Source: Candidatus Epulonipiscium sp. (GTDB lineage Bacteria > Bacillota > Clostridia > Lachnospirales > Defluviitaleaceae). From it: a DNA stretch of 61,274 bases. Each line of letters begins with the position of its first letter. The stretch's first letter is position 1. Both the position numbers and the translations under genes were made by a program. The notes beneath the pieces were generated by a model, which was not told where the DNA came from, ran no database searches, and worked only from the letters and a program-made list of their open reading frames with translations. Location: the NCBI GenBank assembly GCA_012519955.1, contig JAAYPH010000049.1:1-61274 (forward strand), written 5' to 3'. Positions 7,938-17,143 of the stretch are shown here, piece by piece.

Positions 7938-9887
7938 ATGAATAATGGATTTATTAGAATTGGCGGAGCCGTACCGAAGGTAACCGTTTGCGACTGTAAA
8001 AAGAACACCGATGAAATCCTTCAGCTCATTGAAGCTGCAAAGAAAAACTCAGTTCAAATACTGGTGTTTCCTGAATTATGTATTACCGGATATACCTGCG
8101 GAGATTTGTTCGGACAAGAAATTCTTTTAGAAGAAGCAAAAGGAGCGTTGCAGCGTATTTTGGACTACTCTGTGCATCTGAATATGTTGATTGTGGTAGG
8201 AATGCCTATAGCTGCCGATGAGCAGCTTTTTAACTGCGCAGTACTGCTGTTGAACGGAAAAATTTTAGGAGTTATCCCAAAAACCTCTATTCCGAACCAT
8301 GGAGAATTTTATGAACGAAGATGGTTCTCTTCTTCCTTAAGTAAAATCAGTGATGAAATAGACCTGTGCGGCCAAATAGTTCCTTTTGGTACCGATCTTT
8401 TATTTAAAAGCAAAAATTATTCGTCTCTTTGTATAGGCGTTGAAATATGTGAAGACTTATGGACGCCCATTCCACCCAGTTCTTTTCAATGTCTTTACGG
8501 AGCGTCTTTAATTTTAAATCTTTCTGCAAGCAACGAAGCTGTTGGAAAAAGTGATTACAGAAAGAACCTGATTAGTCAGCAATCTGCAAGGTGTATGGCA
8601 GGATATGTCTATGTCTCCTCCGGCTACAGTGAATCCACTACCGATATAGTATTCGGAGGACACTCAATGATTTTTGAAAATGGAATACTGCTAAAAGAAA
8701 GAGCGCCCTTTGCCGACGATATGTCTCTTATATTCAGTGAATTGGATTTGGAACGATTGGCTTTAGAACGCAGGAAATCGTCAAGTTTTATGAATTTAAT
8801 TGGCAGTATGGATGATTCAAAAAAATACAGAATTATTCCATTTGAATTATCTCCTCAGGCAATTGACAATTTAACTAGATACATAGATCCCCATCCCTTT
8901 GTTCCTTCCAATCAAGAGACAATGGCGCTTAGATGCCAGGAAATCTTTTCGATTCAAGTCAATGGACTCCGAAAGCGTTTGGAACATACAGGATCAAAAA
9001 CTGCCGTAGTAGGGATCTCTGGTGGATTGGACTCCACCCTTGCCCTGCTTGTTTGTGTTGCTACCTTTGATAAATTAAATTTGGATCGTAAAAACATTCT
9101 TGGAATAACTATGCCTGGCTTTGGAACAACCGATAGAACCTATAATAACGCCCTTGATTTAATGAGAAATTTAGGGGTAACCATTCGAGAGATCCCAATT
9201 GCTGATGCATGCATGCAGCATTTTAAAGATATTGGACACGATCCTTCCATCCATGATGCTACTTATGAAAATACTCAGGCAAGGGAAAGAACTCAGATTC
9301 TAATGGATATTGCCAATAAAGAAAACGGTCTTGTCATCGGTACCGGAGATCTTTCAGAGCTGGCCCTTGGATGGGCTACCTATAACGGGGATCATATGTC
9401 TATGTATGGCGTTAATGGAAGTATTCCAAAGACCTTGGTACGCAGTCTGATTTCATGGATTGCTGACAGCAAAATGGACGAAAAGGCTAAAGCTACCTTA
9501 GTAGATATTTTAAATACCCCCGTCAGTCCTGAACTTCTTCCCCCTACAGAAGATGGGGAAATTCATCAGAAAACTGAAGATATTGTAGGCCCTTATGAGC
9601 TGCATGATTTCTTTTTGTATTATGTTGTTCGTTTTGGATTTTCTCCTTCTAAAATTGTATATTTGGCAGAACATGCTTTTAAAGAGAAATATGATCGCGA
9701 TACTATTTTGAAGTGGATAAAGGTCTTCTACAGAAGATTTTTCTCCCAACAATTCAAACGTTCTTGTCTTCCTGACGGACCTAAAGTAGGTTCGGTTTCC
9801 CTGTCTCCCAGAGGAGACTGGCGAATGCCCAGCGATGCTTCTTCAAGAATATGGCTGGATGAAATTGAAGAGATAATCAACAGATAA
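7938..9887 (+). CDS. nadE: Glutamine-dependent NAD+ synthetase
   Basis: Makes NAD+ from deamido-NAD+, ATP and glutamine. The N-terminal nitrilase-type glutaminase domain has the triad E46 (FPELC), K115 (IPKTS) and C171 (EICEDLW). The C-terminal synthetase domain carries the PP-loop SGGLDS at about 359-364. At 649 residues it is the long, self-sufficient glutaminase-fused form. The ATG at 7938 has AGGAG eight bases upstream; a GTG at 7911 in the same frame lacks such a site. It lies 32 bases after lexA with no terminator between, so some readthrough from lexA is possible. A strong hairpin follows. Confidence 0.95.
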   Translation: MNNGFIRIGGAVPKVTVCDCKKNTDEILQLIEAAKKNSVQILVFPELCITGYTCGDLFGQEILLEEAKGALQRILDYSVHLNMLIVVGMPIAADEQLFNCAVLLLNGKILGVIPKTSIPNHGEFYERRWFSSSLSKISDEIDLCGQIVPFGTDLLFKSKNYSSLCIGVEICEDLWTPIPPSSFQCLYGASLILNLSASNEAVGKSDYRKNLISQQSARCMAGYVYVSSGYSESTTDIVFGGHSMIFENGILLKERAPFADDMSLIFSELDLERLALERRKSSSFMNLIGSMDDSKKYRIIPFELSPQAIDNLTRYIDPHPFVPSNQETMALRCQEIFSIQVNGLRKRLEHTGSKTAVVGISGGLDSTLALLVCVATFDKLNLDRKNILGITMPGFGTTDRTYNNALDLMRNLGVTIREIPIADACMQHFKDIGHDPSIHDATYENTQARERTQILMDIANKENGLVIGTGDLSELALGWATYNGDHMSMYGVNGSIPKTLVRSLISWIADSKMDEKAKATLVDILNTPVSPELLPPTEDGEIHQKTEDIVGPYELHDFFLYYVVRFGFSPSKIVYLAEHAFKEKYDRDTILKWIKVFYRRFFSQQFKRSCLPDGPKVGSVSLSPRGDWRMPSDASSRIWLDEIEEIINR

Positions 9888-9921
9888 AAAAATGAGAATG
9901 GATATCCATTCTCATTTTTTT
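9886..9921. terminator. Bidirectional terminator after nadE
   Basis: ATGAGAATGGAT and its complement ATCCATTCTCAT (9892-9903 with 9904-9915) form a nearly loopless stem with an A run before and a T run after it. It serves nadE and the convergent PLP lyase gene. Confidence 0.9.
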
Positions 9922-9936
9922 ACAGTGTTATCTTTT

Positions 9937-11223
9937 TTATATATGTAATAAACTTCGATCCACCATTTTTTGTACCGCCATCATGATGCCTATTTTAGCA
10001 TGATGCCAGGACAGTCCACCCTGTAAAAATACCGTATAAGGTGGTTTAATAGGCGCATCGGCACTTAATTCAATGGATGAACCTTGTACAAAGGCGCCAG
10101 CTGCCATAATAACAGGACAATCATATCCCGGCATATCCCAAGGTTCCGGTACAACATAACTGTCTACAGGTGAACCTTTTTGGATCCCCTGACAAAAAGC
10201 AATAAGGTTTTCTGGATTTTTCATCTGTATAGCTTGAATAATGTCATATCTTTTTTCAGTAGATGCCGGCATAACATCAAATCCTAGTTTCTCAAAGATT
10301 CTAGATGCAAAAACAGCTCCTTTTAAGCTTCCGGAAACCACTTGAGGTGCAAAGAAAAGCCCCTGCAATACAGGCTGATTTAATCCTAAAGTTGCTCCTA
10401 CTTCTTTTCCCAAGCCGGGCGCTGTAAGCCGTACTGCTGCATTTTCCACGTATTCTTCTTTTCCAACGATATAGCCTCCGATGGGTGCAATGCCCCCTCC
10501 CGGATTTTTAATGAGTGACCCTACAACAAGGTCCGCTCCTACCTCCGTTGGTTCTATATAATCTACAAATTCTCCATAACAATTGTCTACCATACATATA
10601 ATATCCGAACGGATATTTTTAATGAATGCAATAAGTTCTTTTATTTGCTCTACGGACAGTGTTGGCCTCCATGTATATCCTTTGGAGCGTTGGATGGTTA
10701 CCATCTTTGTCTTAGGCGTAATCGCTTTTTCAATACCTTCGTAGTCGAATCCACTCTCTTTTAATTCTACTTGTTTATAGATCACTCCATACTCCTTAAG
10801 AGATCCTCTGGTTTCTCTAATACCTATAACCCCTTCCAGGGTATCATAGGGTTTCCCCACTGGCGATACTAATTCATCCCCCGGTCGAAGATTGCCAAAT
10901 AAAGCAACAGTAAGGGCATGGGTACCGGACATCAATTGAGGCCGAACAAGCCCTGCTTCAGTTTTAAATACATCCGCATAAATGTTTTCCACTGTATCTC
11001 TTCCAAGATCGTTATAGCCGTATCCTGTTGTAGCTGCAAAATGAATATCACTGAGTTTATTCTTTTGCATGGCATGCAGTACTTTTAATTGATTATATTC
11101 TGCAATCGCATCAATATTTCTAAACTGAGATTCTATTTCTTTCTCAATATCATAACAAAAATGAATAATCTTTGAAGTGAGTCCAAATTTTTCAGATAGT
11201 ATTTGTTCAATAGATTCTGCCAT
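9937..11223 (-). CDS. PLP-dependent methionine gamma-lyase family protein (YnbB, 'aluminium resistance')
   Basis: Fold-type I PLP enzyme of the Cys/Met-metabolism superfamily, in the clade annotated as aluminium resistance protein or YnbB. The 428-residue protein shows the small-residue turn SGTHALTVALFG near 98-109 and the expected PLP-lysine region VVGSLIKNPGGG (Lys near 238). The substrate is not established by sequence. The gene lies downstream of hfq and miaA, as often seen in Firmicutes, but the hfq terminator separates it, so it probably has its own promoter. The ATG at 11223 has GGAG about 12 bases upstream, slightly far. Confidence 0.85.
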   Translation of the reverse strand: MAESIEQILSEKFGLTSKIIHFCYDIEKEIESQFRNIDAIAEYNQLKVLHAMQKNKLSDIHFAATTGYGYNDLGRDTVENIYADVFKTEAGLVRPQLMSGTHALTVALFGNLRPGDELVSPVGKPYDTLEGVIGIRETRGSLKEYGVIYKQVELKESGFDYEGIEKAITPKTKMVTIQRSKGYTWRPTLSVEQIKELIAFIKNIRSDIICMVDNCYGEFVDYIEPTEVGADLVVGSLIKNPGGGIAPIGGYIVGKEEYVENAAVRLTAPGLGKEVGATLGLNQPVLQGLFFAPQVVSGSLKGAVFASRIFEKLGFDVMPASTEKRYDIIQAIQMKNPENLIAFCQGIQKGSPVDSYVVPEPWDMPGYDCPVIMAAGAFVQGSSIELSADAPIKPPYTVFLQGGLSWHHAKIGIMMAVQKMVDRSLLHI

Positions 11224-11273
11224 ATCACTAAGTCTCTCCTTTTTTAATTTCGAACATATTCTATCATATATAA

Positions 11274-11328
11274 TAAAAAAAGTATATACGATAAAAAGGA
11301 CGTTTTCGCCCTTTTTATTGTATATACT
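11274..11328 (-). terminator. hfq terminator
   Basis: A long inverted repeat, with arms beginning AGTATATAC (11281) and ending GTATATACT (11328), has a loop around 11303-11306. On the minus strand it is followed by seven Ts (11274-11280). It ends the transcript that includes hfq. Confidence 0.85.
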
Positions 11329-11334
11329 ATGCTA

Positions 11335-11580
11335 TTATTCTTCATCACTTTTATCTTGATTATAATTAAAGTAAATTGGTTTGGAAGGTACCACTGTAGA
11401 AATGGCATGTTTATAAATCATTTGTTGTTTTCCTTCACTGTCTAATATAAGAATAAAGTTATCAAACCCTTTAACTAATCCTTTTAATTGAAATCCATTA
11501 GTTAAGAAAACTGTTACCATAATTTTTTCTTTGCGAACTTGATTCAAGAAAACGTCTTGAAGATTGATAGCTTTGCTCAC
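11335..11580 (-). CDS. hfq: RNA chaperone Hfq
   Basis: Sm-like hexameric RNA-binding protein that helps small RNAs pair with mRNAs. The 81-residue product begins with [15 protein letters not shown], carries the Sm1 segment ([19 protein letters not shown]) and the Sm2 motif YKHAIST near 56-62. The C-terminal tail is short and acidic, as in other Firmicutes. Translation starts at a GTG (11580), nine bases after AGGAG. The gene follows miaA by 52 bases, as in many bacteria, and is closed by a strong hairpin, so it is the last gene of the mutS-mutL-miaA-hfq run. Confidence 0.96.
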   Translation of the reverse strand: MSKAINLQDVFLNQVRKEKIMVTVFLTNGFQLKGLVKGFDNFILILDSEGKQQMIYKHAISTVVPSKPIYFNYNQDKSDEE

Positions 11581-11632
11581 CGTAATCCACTCCTCTTTAA
11601 ATTTAAGTAATGTATGTATCTATATCCCTATT

Positions 11633-12580
11633 TTATATGATTATACCAATTTCTTCAATATGATTTATCATATTCCTCACAATTTTCTCTACATCAAAAT
11701 TCATTGCTTCAACGTCAATCCAATAGGGATCTTCCTGCCTTCTGAACCATGTTAACTGCCTTTTGGCAAAATGCCTTGTATCTCTTTTTAGAATATAGAT
11801 GGCTTCCTCTAGAGATATTCTACCTTCAAGATATTGAACCAATTCTTTATACCCTAACCCCTGCATTGAAACAAGCTCAGAGGAATATCCTTGATCCAAA
11901 AGCCCCTTTACTTCATCTACCAAGCCAGCTTGAATCATTAGATCCACCCGTTGATCAATTCTCTGGTACAAGGTGTCCCTATTCATCGTTAAACAGAAAA
12001 ATGCTGTATTGTAGGGACTTTCTTTCGCTTTTTCTCTTTCATTATGCTGAGAAATTGGTTCATTGGTTTGATGATAATATTCTAATGCGCGAATAACCCT
12101 TTTTATATTATTGGGATGAATAGCATCAGCAGAAACAGGGTCCACCTCTTTTAACATTTGATGCACATATTCGTTTCCTTCTTTTCTAGCTAACTCTTGT
12201 AATTGGTTCCTATATGCATTGTCTGTATTGGTTTCCATAAAATTAATATCGTAAACTACAGATTGGATGTAGAACCCTGTTCCTCCTACTAATATAGGCA
12301 GTTTATTCTTAGCATAGATCTGCTTCATGTATTCTTTTGCTTTTTGCTGAAAAATTGCTACGCTAAAGTCTTCTTTCGGATCTATTTCATCAATCATATA
12401 ATGGGGAACTCCATCCATCTCTTCTTTTGTGGGTTTGGCAGTGCCGATATCCATATATTTATATACCTGCATAGAGTCACCCGATATGATTTCTCCATGA
12501 ATTTTTTTTGCCAATTCAATAGAGACTTTTGTTTTCCCTGAGGCGGTGGGACCTGCAATAACAATTAATGGCTTTTTCAT
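11633..12580 (-). CDS. miaA: tRNA dimethylallyltransferase MiaA
   Basis: Transfers the dimethylallyl group from DMAPP to N6 of A37 in tRNAs that read codons starting with U. The P-loop GPTASGKT is at residues 8-15, followed by the DSMQVYKYMDIGTAKP substrate motif. With the ATG at 12580 (GGAGG five bases upstream) the protein has 315 residues, the usual length. A longer frame from 12628 would overlap mutL and lacks a ribosome binding site. It lies 13 bases after mutL. MiaB, which adds the methylthio group to the same base, is encoded upstream in the same run. Confidence 0.96.
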   Translation of the reverse strand: MKKPLIVIAGPTASGKTKVSIELAKKIHGEIISGDSMQVYKYMDIGTAKPTKEEMDGVPHYMIDEIDPKEDFSVAIFQQKAKEYMKQIYAKNKLPILVGGTGFYIQSVVYDINFMETNTDNAYRNQLQELARKEGNEYVHQMLKEVDPVSADAIHPNNIKRVIRALEYYHQTNEPISQHNEREKAKESPYNTAFFCLTMNRDTLYQRIDQRVDLMIQAGLVDEVKGLLDQGYSSELVSMQGLGYKELVQYLEGRISLEEAIYILKRDTRHFAKRQLTWFRRQEDPYWIDVEAMNFDVEKIVRNMINHIEEIGIII

Positions 12581-12593
12581 TATTTCCTCCATT

Positions 12594-14468
12594 TTACTGA
12601 ACTCTCTTAAACTTTTTTTCCAGTTCATACTGACTCATAGATATAATAGTTGGTCTTCCGTGAGGACATGTATATGGGTTTTCAAGGGTAAATAACTCTT
12701 CAATCAAAGCCTTGCTCTCTGCATAGCTTAATTTGTCCCTCGCTTTTACAGCTCCTTTACAGGAAAAAGTAGCAATGGTATTTAATTTCATATCATAGGC
12801 ATTCTTAATGTGTTCATCATTTAAAAACGCATCTACTATATCTAAGAAAAATCCACTGTCCACAGGACCGTCAAAGAGCATCGGCAATGCACGAATCACA
12901 TAACTTAAGTCTCCAAACTCTTCAATTTCAAATCCAAAATCCGCAAACAATTGTCTATTGGCGTCTATCACTTCTTTTTCTTTTGGCGAAATATTGACCA
13001 CTAGAGGCTGAAGCAGGGTTTGGGAATGGATATTTCCTGATTTGAAACTGTTCATAAGCCTTTCATAAAGAATTCTTTCATGGGCAGCATGTTGATCCAC
13101 AACATACATCATTCCCTCTTGTTCTACGATCCAATAGGTTTTAAAAATTTGACCAACGATTGTATAATTTTTCGAGATAGTCTTTGGTTCTGGTGAAGGT
13201 TCTTTTGTTTCACTATTTATATTTATAAATAGATCTTCTTCAACTTTTACATCTTCCTTTAAACTAGAAGCTGCTTTAGGAGCATATCCATCATTAGAAA
13301 CCCCTATATCTTTTGGTATATCTTTTTGAAAATCTTTTGGGAGATCTTTTTTCATAATATCTTCATTATATGAAGAACTTTTTTTGATCTCAAAGGGTTC
13401 CGGAAGTCTTTCCTGCACTGCCTCCACTTGAAAGAGTTTTTCTTTTTTAGGTGTCTCCCATGTCACTTTTGGAATCAAATCTTCTTGTTTTAAATTCTTC
13501 CGGATGGATTCCAGAACAAAATTAAAGATTTCTTCTTCATCTCGAAACCGTACTTCCATTTTTGTTGGATGGACATTAACATCAATCTTATTGGGATCGA
13601 TATAAATATGAAGGACAACCACAGGAAATTTATTGATGGGAAGAAGGGTTTTATATGCCTCCTCCACAGCGGATTCTAAGATTTTACTCTTAATATATCG
13701 CCCATTGATATAGAAATTTTCGTATGACCTATTGGCACGATTGATCTCAGGTTTTCCGATTAGTCCTATAATTTTTAAATTGTGATTTTGCGCGTCAATA
13801 GAAATCATCTTTTTTACGACTTCTTTTCCATAAACATTAAGGACTGCATTCCTTAAATCATTATTTCCTGAGGTATGAAATACAATCGAATTATTATTGA
13901 TATATTTGAAAGATACCTCTGGATGTCCTAGAGCAGTTTTGTAAACAATATCACTAATATAAGCGCTTTCTGTAGAAGGCTTCTTTAAAAACTTTTTCCT
14001 GGCGGGAACGTTGTAAAATAAATTTTTTATAATCAATGTAGTTCCTTCTGGACATCCAATTTCTTGCTCGGCTTTCAATTGGCCCCCATGAATTTCAACT
14101 CTTTTCCCAGTGATATCTCCTACAACCTTTGTAATCATTTCCAGCTGCGAAACCGCTGCGATACTTGCCAGAGCTTCTCCTCTAAACCCAAGAGAATCGA
14201 TGTGATTTAAATCTTCCACTTTATAAATTTTACTGGTTGTATGTCTTAAAAAGGCAGTAGTAACTTCTTCTTTTGGAATCCCTATACCATTATCAGTAAT
14301 TCTAATAAGGGAAATTCCCCCGTCTTTAATCTCCACAGTAATCGCACTGGCTCGAGCATCTATTGAATTTTCTATAAGCTCTTTTACTACAGAAGCCGGT
14401 CTTTCAACCACTTCCCCTGCAGCAATTTTATTAATGGTAAGCTCGTCCAATTTATGTATTGGATTCAA
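12594..14468 (-). CDS. mutL: DNA mismatch repair protein MutL
   Basis: GHKL ATPase and nicking endonuclease of mismatch repair. The N-terminal ATPase domain (1-330) has the motifs EVVERPASVVKELIENS, DNGIGI and GFRGEALASI. After a low-complexity linker (about 350-430) the C-terminal domain holds the endonuclease metal site DQHAAHERILYE and the late motif CPHGRPTI. The endonuclease motif places it in the non-enterobacterial, MutH-independent class. The 624-residue length is normal. The start codon is TTG at 14468, preceded by GAGGTGA. It lies 12 bases after mutS and is likely cotranscribed with it. Confidence 0.96.
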   Translation of the reverse strand: MNPIHKLDELTINKIAAGEVVERPASVVKELIENSIDARASAITVEIKDGGISLIRITDNGIGIPKEEVTTAFLRHTTSKIYKVEDLNHIDSLGFRGEALASIAAVSQLEMITKVVGDITGKRVEIHGGQLKAEQEIGCPEGTTLIIKNLFYNVPARKKFLKKPSTESAYISDIVYKTALGHPEVSFKYINNNSIVFHTSGNNDLRNAVLNVYGKEVVKKMISIDAQNHNLKIIGLIGKPEINRANRSYENFYINGRYIKSKILESAVEEAYKTLLPINKFPVVVLHIYIDPNKIDVNVHPTKMEVRFRDEEEIFNFVLESIRKNLKQEDLIPKVTWETPKKEKLFQVEAVQERLPEPFEIKKSSSYNEDIMKKDLPKDFQKDIPKDIGVSNDGYAPKAASSLKEDVKVEEDLFININSETKEPSPEPKTISKNYTIVGQIFKTYWIVEQEGMMYVVDQHAAHERILYERLMNSFKSGNIHSQTLLQPLVVNISPKEKEVIDANRQLFADFGFEIEEFGDLSYVIRALPMLFDGPVDSGFFLDIVDAFLNDEHIKNAYDMKLNTIATFSCKGAVKARDKLSYAESKALIEELFTLENPYTCPHGRPTIISMSQYELEKKFKRVQ

Positions 14469-14480
14469 AAAATCACCTCG

Positions 14481-17114
14481 TTATATCAGTGTCTTAGCTT
14501 TCTTAATAAGGTCATAGAGCTTTTGCATGGCTTCCATAGGGGTCATATTCAACACATCAACATTGACTATATCTTGAATAAACTCTTTTTGAGCAGCTGA
14601 AAATAAATCCAGTTGAGTCGGAAGAGCATTCTGTGTTTTAGGTTTTGGCTCTGCAGCTGTAATACTTTTTGTATGTTTACTGATATCTGCTTCATCTAAT
14701 TCAGATAAAATGTATTTGGCTCTATCAATGACTTCATTAGGCAATCCGGCTAATTTCGCTACTTGAATACCATAGCTATGGTCCGCACCGCCCCGCTTTA
14801 TCTTTCTCAAAAAAATGATAGTGTCTCCCTTTTCCACCACATCAATGCAGTAATTATTAACCCCTGGTATTTTCCCTTCTAATTCCGTAAGCTCATGATA
14901 ATGGGTAGCAAACAAGGTTTTAGCACCTATTTTATTTTTATTGCTGATATATTCAATCACTGCCCAGGCAATACTTAATCCGTCAAAGGTACTGGTTCCT
15001 CTGCCGATTTCATCGAGTATCAGGAGACTTTTATGGGTTGCATTATGAAGTATATTGGCCACCTCGGACATTTCAACCATAAAAGTACTTTGACCTGAAG
15101 CCAAATCATCAGAAGCCCCTACTCGGGTAAAAATTCTATCTACAATTCCTATTTCAGCACTTTCAGCAGGAACAAAACTTCCGATCTGTGCCATTAATAC
15201 AATTAATGCAACTTGCCTCATATAAGTCGATTTTCCTGCCATATTCGGTCCTGTAATAATGGCCAGCCTATTTTCATTCTCATCAAGATAAGTATCATTG
15301 GAAATAAACTGTTCCATTGGCATCATTTTTTCTACAACCGGATGCCTTCCATTCTTAATATGGATTGTATCTTCTTCAGTAATATCTGGTTTTACGTAAT
15401 TTTGCCTATCTGCTACATCCCCCAGGGACTGAAGGACATCAATCACAGCAATTTGTTTTGCCGTCTTTTGAATTCTCTCAACTTCTCCGCAGATATGTTC
15501 TCTTATTTCAAGGAAGAGTTTATACTCCAGATCCATGACTTTTTCTTCTGCACCCAGAACAGTTTCTTCTAATTCTTTTAATTCCGGAGTAATATATCTT
15601 TCTGCATTGGCTAAGGTTTGTTTTCTGATGTATCGATCAGGAACAGAGTCAAAATTGGATTTTGTTATCTCAATAAAATAACCAAAGACTTTATTGTATT
15701 TTATTTTCAAGTTTTTAATTCCCGTTTTTTCTTTTTCTTCGCTTTCCAGTGCTGCAATCCATTGCTTTCCTTCTGTCTTAGCTTTTCTCAGCTTATCCAC
15801 TTCCGGATGATACCCTGCTTTGATGATATCTCCCTCTTTGACCGATATAGGTGGTTCATCAATAATTGCTTGATCTATCAGCTGATATATATCCTCTAAT
15901 ATATCCAACTGATCGTATATTTCTTTTTGATAGTCAGCATGGCATTCTGATAGTAAGGTTTTAATATGGGGCAGTAAAGCAATAGAATTTTTTAAAGCGA
16001 TTAAATCCCGTCCATTGACAGTTCCATAAATAACCTTGCTCATTAATCTTTCTAAATCATATATCCCGTTTAAAAGCTCTTTGAGTTCTTCTCGAAGGAT
16101 GGCATTGTTCTTAAACTCTTCTACCCCATCTAAACGTTTTCTTATTTGAATGGCATCTAAAAGAGGCTGCTCCAGCCATTTTCTAAGGAGCCTTGCCCCC
16201 ATGGCTGTTTTTGTTTTATCCAGTACCCAAAGCAAAGAACCTTTTCTCGATTTTTCTCTTAAAGTTTCCGTTAACTCTAGATTTCTTCTTGAGGAAATGT
16301 CCAGTCTCATAAATTCATCGATATAGTACGGAGTGATTTCCACAACATGGCCTAAATTTACTTTCTGTGTATCGTTTAAGTATTCTAATAAAGCACCGGA
16401 AGCAGAGATCCCATGGGAAAATTCTTTTAATCCCAAGCCATCCAGGTGATGTACATGAAAATGTTCGCATAATTTTTTATATGCCGTTTCGTAATCAAAA
16501 CTCCATTCATTGTATTCATTTATGTATGTATGAAATCTGTTTCTTATTTCCTCTATCAGGCTTTGAGCGTTTGCAAAGTCTTTATTGCAAATTAATTCTG
16601 CTGGACTGTATTTAGCGATCTCTTCCATAAGCTTCTTTTGAATACCACTGCCTGTAATTTCCGTAACCCGAAATTCTCCTGTAGTAATATCTACAATTGC
16701 AATTCCGTAAGAATGAGCATCAGAATAAATACTCATTAAATAGTTGTTTTTACCTTCTTCTAATACATTGGTATCAATTAAAGTACCGGGGGTTACAATT
16801 CTGATGATTTCTCTTTTGACAATTCCCTTTGCTGACTTTGGATCTTCCACTTGCTCACAAATAGCAACTTTATAGCCTTTTTCTACCAGTTTATTGATAT
16901 AGTTTTCCGCAGAATGATAAGGAACGCCGCACATAGGTGCTCGTTCCTCTAATCCACAATCTCTTCCTGTTAACGTAATTTCTAATTCTTTTGATGCAGT
17001 GAGGGCATCTTCAAAGAACATTTCATAAAAGTCTCCAAGACGAAAAAATAATAGGCAACCTTCACATTTTTTCTTGGTATCTAAATACTGCTGCATCATT
17101 GGTGTAAGTGGCAA
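14481..17114 (-). CDS. mutS: DNA mismatch repair protein MutS
   Basis: Recognises mismatches and short loops, then recruits MutL in an ATP-dependent manner. The mismatch-probing motif GDFYEMF lies near residue 27-33, the lever and clamp region follows, and the ATPase domain has Walker A GPNMAGKST near 615 and Walker B LLILDEIGRGTSTFDG. The 877-residue length is typical of MutS1. The start is TTG at 17114 with GGAGGG eight bases upstream; the true N-terminus is confirmed by the LTPMMQQYLDTKKK opening. It lies 29 bases after miaB. Confidence 0.97.
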   Translation of the reverse strand: MPLTPMMQQYLDTKKKCEGCLLFFRLGDFYEMFFEDALTASKELEITLTGRDCGLEERAPMCGVPYHSAENYINKLVEKGYKVAICEQVEDPKSAKGIVKREIIRIVTPGTLIDTNVLEEGKNNYLMSIYSDAHSYGIAIVDITTGEFRVTEITGSGIQKKLMEEIAKYSPAELICNKDFANAQSLIEEIRNRFHTYINEYNEWSFDYETAYKKLCEHFHVHHLDGLGLKEFSHGISASGALLEYLNDTQKVNLGHVVEITPYYIDEFMRLDISSRRNLELTETLREKSRKGSLLWVLDKTKTAMGARLLRKWLEQPLLDAIQIRKRLDGVEEFKNNAILREELKELLNGIYDLERLMSKVIYGTVNGRDLIALKNSIALLPHIKTLLSECHADYQKEIYDQLDILEDIYQLIDQAIIDEPPISVKEGDIIKAGYHPEVDKLRKAKTEGKQWIAALESEEKEKTGIKNLKIKYNKVFGYFIEITKSNFDSVPDRYIRKQTLANAERYITPELKELEETVLGAEEKVMDLEYKLFLEIREHICGEVERIQKTAKQIAVIDVLQSLGDVADRQNYVKPDITEEDTIHIKNGRHPVVEKMMPMEQFISNDTYLDENENRLAIITGPNMAGKSTYMRQVALIVLMAQIGSFVPAESAEIGIVDRIFTRVGASDDLASGQSTFMVEMSEVANILHNATHKSLLILDEIGRGTSTFDGLSIAWAVIEYISNKNKIGAKTLFATHYHELTELEGKIPGVNNYCIDVVEKGDTIIFLRKIKRGGADHSYGIQVAKLAGLPNEVIDRAKYILSELDEADISKHTKSITAAEPKPKTQNALPTQLDLFSAAQKEFIQDIVNVDVLNMTPMEAMQKLYDLIKKAKTLI

Positions 17115-17143
17115 TTTACTTTCCCTCCATACTCACATTTCCT

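Noticed and set aside
11251-11262. LexA-box-like CGAACATATTCT upstream of the PLP lyase
   Set aside because: The two half sites are only two bases apart instead of four, so it does not fit the operator spacing seen at the other sites.
15213-15572. 119-codon open frame antisense to mutS
   Set aside because: It lies wholly inside mutS, has no ribosome binding site and encodes no recognisable domain.
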